A stretch of DNA of 16,850 bases, taken from an uncultured Alphaproteobacteria bacterium. GTDB taxonomy: Bacteria > Pseudomonadota > Alphaproteobacteria > CAKMZR01. This document shows positions 13,329-16,850 of the stretch, one piece after another. The notes under the pieces were generated by a model. It made no database searches, was not told the DNA's origin, and saw only the letters and a list, made by a program, of their open reading frames with translations. The DNA lies in assembly GCA_929200455.1 (NCBI GenBank), contig CAKMZR010000015.1:1-16850 (forward strand), given 5' to 3'. The position numbers and the translations under genes were made by a program. Every line of letters starts with the position of its first letter. Position 1 is the stretch's first letter.

Positions 13329-14972
13329 ATGGATACCTCTACTCTCATCCTTATTATCATGCTTTTTAGCACCTTCGCTCTCCTGCTTTCAGGGTTTCCC
13401 GTCGCTTTCGTCCTTGGTGGATCCTCCCTCTTCTTCGGAATCATCGGTGCCATTTTCGGCGTCTTCGACATGGGCTTCATCAGTGCCCTTCCTCTCCGCA
13501 TCTACGGAAACGCCATCGTCAACGAAATTCTCATCGCCGTACCCTTGTTCGTCTTCATGGGAATCGTACTCGAACGTTCCCAAATCGCCGAAGAATTGCT
13601 TGATACCATGGGAAAACTCTTCGGCAAATTACCCGGAGGCCTTGGAATTTCCGTCTCCATCGTCGGGGCACTCCTCGCCGCAAGCACCGGAATTGTCGGA
13701 GCCACCGTCGTCACCATGGGACTCCTATCCCTCCCCACCATGATACGGCGTCACTACGACCCTTCTCTCGCATGTGGTTCCATTTGTGCAGCCGGCACTC
13801 TCGGGCAAATCATTCCCCCTTCCATCGTCCTCATCATACTCGGAGAACAAATCTCTAACGCCTATACAGACGCACAACGTGCCGTCGGAAACTGGTCTCC
13901 GGAGCCCATCTCCGTCGGTGACCTCTTCGCCGGAGCTCTCTTGCCCGGACTCATGCTCGTCGGATTCTATGTCCTCTACCAAACCTTCATCGCCATCCGA
14001 CACCCCGAACGTTGTCCTCCTGTGCCTAAAGATGAAATCCATTTGGATGGCGGCTTCTTCCTCCACGTACTCCAAGTCATGTGCCCTCCCCTCCTCCTTA
14101 TCGTCGCTGTGCTCGGTTCCATCCTCATGGGACTCGCTACACCCACAGAATCCGCTGCTATCGGTGCCATCGGAGCCGTCCTCCTTGCCGGGCAACGCGT
14201 CGGAAGAACAAAACCGGAACAAAAAATCTCTCCCCTAAAACGCTTCCTCTTCGCCCTCGATGTCAAAGGCGCCAACCCCTCCCTCATCGCCCTTTTCGCC
14301 CTCGTGGCCATGTTTATCCTCAAATCCCTATTCGACCTCAGACTCCAAAGAGTCGCCCTTCCCACTGTCGACCTCCTCGCTCTCATCGCCGCCTTCGCAC
14401 TTGCCACCCTCGTCATCTGGGGAATCCTCGTCACCCTCCATCGAATCCAGTGCAAAAATATCCTCTTTCCCATCATCGAAGATTCCGCACACATCACAAA
14501 TCTCGTCTTTACCATCCTCATCGGAGCCGCCATGTTCTCCCTCGTCTTTCGAGGCTACAACGGCGACGAAATCGTCCAGGAATTCCTTCTCAACTTCCCC
14601 GGAGGCATCTATACCTCTCTCGTCATCGTCATGATCGTAATCTTTATCCTCGGATTCTTCCTCGACTTCATCGAAATCTGCTTCATCGTCGTACCCCTCA
14701 TCGCTCCCGTCCTCCTCGCCAATGACGTCATTAGCCCCCTCTGGCTCGGCGTACTCATCGCCATGAACCTACAAACTTCCTTCCTCACCCCTCCCTTCGG
14801 ATTCGCTCTCTTCTACCTAAGAGGCGTCGCTCCGCCAGAAATCAAAACACTCGAAATCTACAAAGGCGTCCTCCCCTTCATCATCATCCAGATCATCGCC
14901 ATCCTTTGCGTCGCCTTCATTCCAGAACTTTCATCTTGGCTGCCAAACGTCATTTATGGCACCAAATTCTAA
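13329..14972 (+). CDS. dctM: TRAP transporter large permease subunit DctM, with an extra inserted region
   Basis: A 547-residue polytopic permease that moves the bound organic acid across the inner membrane, driven by a sodium gradient. Recognisable family blocks are VPLFVFMGIVLERSQIAEELL (72-92), the GLGISVSIVGALLAASTGIVGATVVTMGLLSLP region (104-136), GTLGQIIPPSIVLIILGEQ (156-174), ATPTESAAIGAIGA (270-283), and the C-terminal GFFLDFIEICFIVVPLIAPVL and LQTSFLTPPFGFALFYLRGV. It is about 100 residues longer than the usual 430 or so. The excess lies at roughly 289-380, between ATPTES and the ITNLVFTILIGAAMFS span, and contains two additional hydrophobic segments (319-337 and 347-370). Some TakM-type permeases are similarly enlarged. 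It starts 3 bases after dctQ and ends the transporter operon. Confidence 0.9.
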   Translation: MDTSTLILIIMLFSTFALLLSGFPVAFVLGGSSLFFGIIGAIFGVFDMGFISALPLRIYGNAIVNEILIAVPLFVFMGIVLERSQIAEELLDTMGKLFGKLPGGLGISVSIVGALLAASTGIVGATVVTMGLLSLPTMIRRHYDPSLACGSICAAGTLGQIIPPSIVLIILGEQISNAYTDAQRAVGNWSPEPISVGDLFAGALLPGLMLVGFYVLYQTFIAIRHPERCPPVPKDEIHLDGGFFLHVLQVMCPPLLLIVAVLGSILMGLATPTESAAIGAIGAVLLAGQRVGRTKPEQKISPLKRFLFALDVKGANPSLIALFALVAMFILKSLFDLRLQRVALPTVDLLALIAAFALATLVIWGILVTLHRIQCKNILFPIIEDSAHITNLVFTILIGAAMFSLVFRGYNGDEIVQEFLLNFPGGIYTSLVIVMIVIFILGFFLDFIEICFIVVPLIAPVLLANDVISPLWLGVLIAMNLQTSFLTPPFGFALFYLRGVAPPEIKTLEIYKGVLPFIIIQIIAILCVAFIPELSSWLPNVIYGTKF

Positions 14973-15158
14973 TCAATATATCTTCTTTCCCATCGATCTC
15001 TTGAGAAGAATCATTTACCCTACTTCCCAGTAGACGCTGTCTCCAATTATTGCCCGTGTCTCAACATCTCAAACCTCAACTCTCCACCCAGATGTCTACC
15101 GCCATCCAAAACCCCCAAAACACAAATCCCCAATAGCACACAAGCCTCAGATTTCCTC
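14973..15158 (+). other. C-rich intergenic region after dctM
   Basis: These 186 bases hold no convincing gene, promoter or terminator. Over 15061-15158 I count 41 C and only 6 G, an extreme imbalance in non-coding DNA. Only weak dyads are present (TCTTCT/AGAAGA at 14981-15009 and CTAC/GTAG near 15020-15033). The frame of the next gene happens to be open through the whole stretch back to the dctM stop, but contains no ATG, GTG or TTG before 15159. Confidence 0.5.
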
Positions 15159-16850
15159 ATGTTCTCACAACGCTACCAATACAGTCACAAAAGAGAAAGC
15201 CTTCAGCGTGAATCTATAGATGTCCCCCTCCGTACATCTCTGTGGAACCTCTTCGTCGGAATCTACTTCAAAAAAAGCTCCAGACTCGCTTACTACCCTT
15301 GGATGCTCCAGTTTACCCACGTCCTCTACACCGAATTCCTCGCCAGACCCGTCGTCGATATACCCGTCTATAGCAGCAAAGTGCGGGACGAACTCCACTC
15401 CTTCTTCCTCAATGAAGAATGGTTCCGAATCTACGACCTCCTCGAATTCGCCGCCGCCATCGATAGCCAGTCTCGCGGAAAACGATTCGCTTGGCACAAT
15501 CCCCTAAGACAAACGCTCGCCCATTATTCTAACGTCCTCCTAGAACGTCATTCCGCCGCATACCGATTCGTCGGCTACAAAATACAAGAAATCACAGACC
15601 CAGAAGAACTTAAACTCCTCCACGATTCGCTCACTACCGAAGATGACTTCGTCCGTGTACGCTTGCAACTCCGCTCCGCCTTCGAAAGCCTCACTTCCGA
15701 CAATACACGAAACTACAAAACCTCCATCGTAGAAACCCTACGAGGACTCGACCTCCTCTCAGAAATTATACTCGAAAAAAAAGGTGTACAGCTCGGAGGA
15801 CTCATCGATATGCTCCCCCTTGATAGCCGCCTCATCCTTTCCCTCAAAACACTCTTCAATCATCGTCAAGAAAGCGATGTCGTATACCACCCCCTGCTCG
15901 AAAAACCTAACCTCTCCTTCCACGATACCAAATTCTTCCTCGTCATGGCGACCGGGCTTTGTAACTACATCTCTTCTTTCGAAAAAAACGTCCTTGCGGA
16001 AAACTCTTTGCGTTCACAACAAACCTCACAAGAACGCATGGTTGTCACCAATGAACATACCTCATCGCATCTGCCCCCTTTAGAGGATAATCATTCCGAA
16101 AAAAAATATCTCGAGAGAACAACCTACGAAAAGTCCAGCCCAGAAAAAAATGAACCCCTTGCTTTTGAGCCTCCTCCCAGACCTCCTCTACCCCCTCTGC
16201 CCCCTTCCGAAAGTTTTGCAGACTCTCTTGCCTCAAAAAAACAAAAAGACACATTTGCTTCGCGCGAGCCTTCCCCTTCTTTGCACGCCGCAGAAACTTT
16301 TACGTCCGCAGCAACAGAAAAACCTCGACATTCTCTCCTTCCGGACTCTTCGGGAACATCACATCTCAGAGACGAACCTTCCCAAGACTCGTCTTCACGA
16401 AGCGAACTTTCACGAGGCGAGTCTTCCCAAGACGTGTCTTCTCAAGGTGAGACTTCCCAAGACAACTCTTCTCAAGGCGAGTCTTCCTCTAATCGACCGG
16501 GGCGTTGGCTTTTCTCTCGTGAGGCACGCAAACAAGAAGAACCAAAAAACAAAGAAGACATTTCCAGCGAAACATCAAAAGAAGAAAACGCCCCCCCCCA
16601 AGAAATGCCTCGACGTTGGCTCAATAGCATTTTTGGCGAGGGACGCAAAGAAAACGAAAATGAAAAAGAACAAAACAACGACATTGATGACATTGATGAC
16701 ATCCCCGAGGGTGAAGAAGACACTGTCGAATTTCATAGCCGCATGAGAGCGGCTATAGAAGCCGTAGAACACGCAGCTTCAGAGCAAGATTTGTCATCGC
16801 AAGAACCTGAAGAACAGAACGATGCAAAGACGAAGTCTGAATCTCAGGAA
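15159..16850 (+). CDS. AbiJ-like abortive-infection protein (AbiJ-NTD4 + HEPN-like domain) with long disordered C-terminal tail; 3' truncated by window
   Basis: The frame from ATG 15159 is open for 564 codons to the window edge. Residues 2-155 resemble AbiJ N-terminal domain 4: FSQR at the start, LRTSLWNLF (24-32), EEWFRIYDLLEFAA (86-99), then LLERHSAAYRFVGYKIQEITDPEEL (127-151). Residues 160-275 resemble the HEPN-like domain that follows it in short defence-associated proteins: FESLTSDNTRNYKTSIVETLRGLDLL, then FNHRQESDVVYHPLLEKPN and TKFFLVMATGLCNYISSF. In family members I recall, the VVYH position is GIRH; here the arginine is Tyr243. From about 280 the protein becomes a Ser/Glu/Pro-rich, probably disordered tail with a PPPRPPLPPLPP run (338-349), pentapeptide repeats (406-445), two RWL motifs, an acidic IDDIDDIPEGEEDT stretch and a short helix at 526-541. 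No ribosome site is visible. Assignment rests on remembered motifs, not an alignment. No phage or mobile gene is nearby. Confidence 0.65.
   Translation, partial: MFSQRYQYSHKRESLQRESIDVPLRTSLWNLFVGIYFKKSSRLAYYPWMLQFTHVLYTEFLARPVVDIPVYSSKVRDELHSFFLNEEWFRIYDLLEFAAAIDSQSRGKRFAWHNPLRQTLAHYSNVLLERHSAAYRFVGYKIQEITDPEELKLLHDSLTTEDDFVRVRLQLRSAFESLTSDNTRNYKTSIVETLRGLDLLSEIILEKKGVQLGGLIDMLPLDSRLILSLKTLFNHRQESDVVYHPLLEKPNLSFHDTKFFLVMATGLCNYISSFEKNVLAENSLRSQQTSQERMVVTNEHTSSHLPPLEDNHSEKKYLERTTYEKSSPEKNEPLAFEPPPRPPLPPLPPSESFADSLASKKQKDTFASREPSPSLHAAETFTSAATEKPRHSLLPDSSGTSHLRDEPSQDSSSRSELSRGESSQDVSSQGETSQDNSSQGESSSNRPGRWLFSREARKQEEPKNKEDISSETSKEENAPPQEMPRRWLNSIFGEGRKENENEKEQNNDIDDIDDIPEGEEDTVEFHSRMRAAIEAVEHAASEQDLSSQEPEEQNDAKTKSESQE
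16374..16493 (+). repeat. Tandem 15-base (pentapeptide) repeats inside the AbiJ-like tail
   Basis: Eight consecutive 15-base units encode EPSQD, SSSRS, ELSRG, ESSQD, VSSQG, ETSQD, NSSQG and ESSSN, with serine fixed at the third place. At the DNA level the clearest copies are the paired 30-base units 16419-16448 and 16449-16478, sharing CTTCCCAAGAC and TCTTCTCAAGG. Such in-frame tandem repeats can expand or contract by slippage without breaking the frame. Confidence 0.7.

Noticed and set aside
14081..14725. A 214-codon frame inside dctM on the same strand
   Set aside because: Extremely Arg/His/Pro-rich, as expected from an out-of-frame reading of C-rich permease codons; dctM is intact.
14981..15033. 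Terminator after dctM
   Set aside because: Only 4-6-bp stems with long loops and no T-run; too weak to call.
14970..15159. Possible read-through fusion of dctM to the AbiJ-like gene, because the frame is open from the dctM stop to ATG 15159
   Set aside because: The stretch has no start codon and translates to composition-driven low complexity. Absence of stops is expected in such C-rich DNA.
16150..16746. A 198-codon plus-strand frame overlapping the AbiJ-like tail
   Set aside because: Lys/Leu/Thr low-complexity product. The tail frame is continuous with the domain-bearing N-terminus and shows residue-level repeats in its own frame.
1..16850. CRISPR arrays, tRNA or rRNA genes, insertion sequences, prophage genes
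   Set aside because: No regularly spaced repeats, cloverleaf or rRNA-like stretches, transposases or integrases were seen in either strand.

Overview
The window reads as a chromosomal segment of an alphaproteobacterium with mid-range GC. The evidence is the gene set and its arrangement: an IspF/IspDF tail followed by pgpA and a stand-alone cinA-type pncC, a CcrM-type GANTC adenine methyltransferase, xseB next to ispA, a PhaR polyhydroxyalkanoate regulator, an alphaproteobacterial-style Trm112-like protein, ftsEX, and a Tat-exported TRAP binding protein of the 2-oxo acid (TakP) type. I cannot name the genus. I see no rRNA, tRNA, insertion sequence, integrase or CRISPR. No gene-free stretch exceeds about 250 bases.

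Layout. (1) 1-1399, plus strand: end of ispF/ispDF, then pgpA and pncC, tightly packed with an ATGA overlap. (2) 1383-4361, minus strand: ccrM, a family 5 uracil-DNA glycosylase, xseB and ispA, overlapping or abutting as one operon. (3) 4441-6332, minus strand: phaR and gap, 11 bases apart. (4) 6333-6522: divergent promoter region with a good sigma70-type promoter, a perfect 7+7 dyad between its -35 and -10, and a duplicated 16-base motif in the leader. (5) 6523-9697, plus: lutA, lutB, lutC (iron-sulfur lactate-to-pyruvate oxidation), then a Trm112-like gene. (6) 9698-11276, minus: ftsE and ftsX. (7) 11527-14972, plus: a three-part TRAP transporter (dctP, dctQ, dctM) with an 18-bp imperfect hairpin between dctP and dctQ. 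(8) 15159-16850, plus: an open reading frame running off the right edge. Its first ~280 residues look like an AbiJ-NTD4 plus HEPN-like abortive-infection protein, followed by a long disordered, repeat-bearing tail.

How the genes fit together. The lut operon and the nearby TakP-like TRAP transporter suggest uptake and oxidation of lactate or another small hydroxy/oxo acid to pyruvate. The adjacent phaR-gap pair would connect carbon flow to storage polymer. This is inference from gene families and proximity.

The least ordinary element is the right-edge AbiJ-like gene. It keeps the recognisable two-domain fold of a phage-defence-associated family, but appears to have lost the arginine of its GIRH-like motif and carries a Ser/Glu/Pro-rich tail of about 290 residues. 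The given strand is also strikingly C-rich and G-poor across genes of both orientations and across intergenic DNA, which shapes codon choice and generates many long spurious antisense frames.
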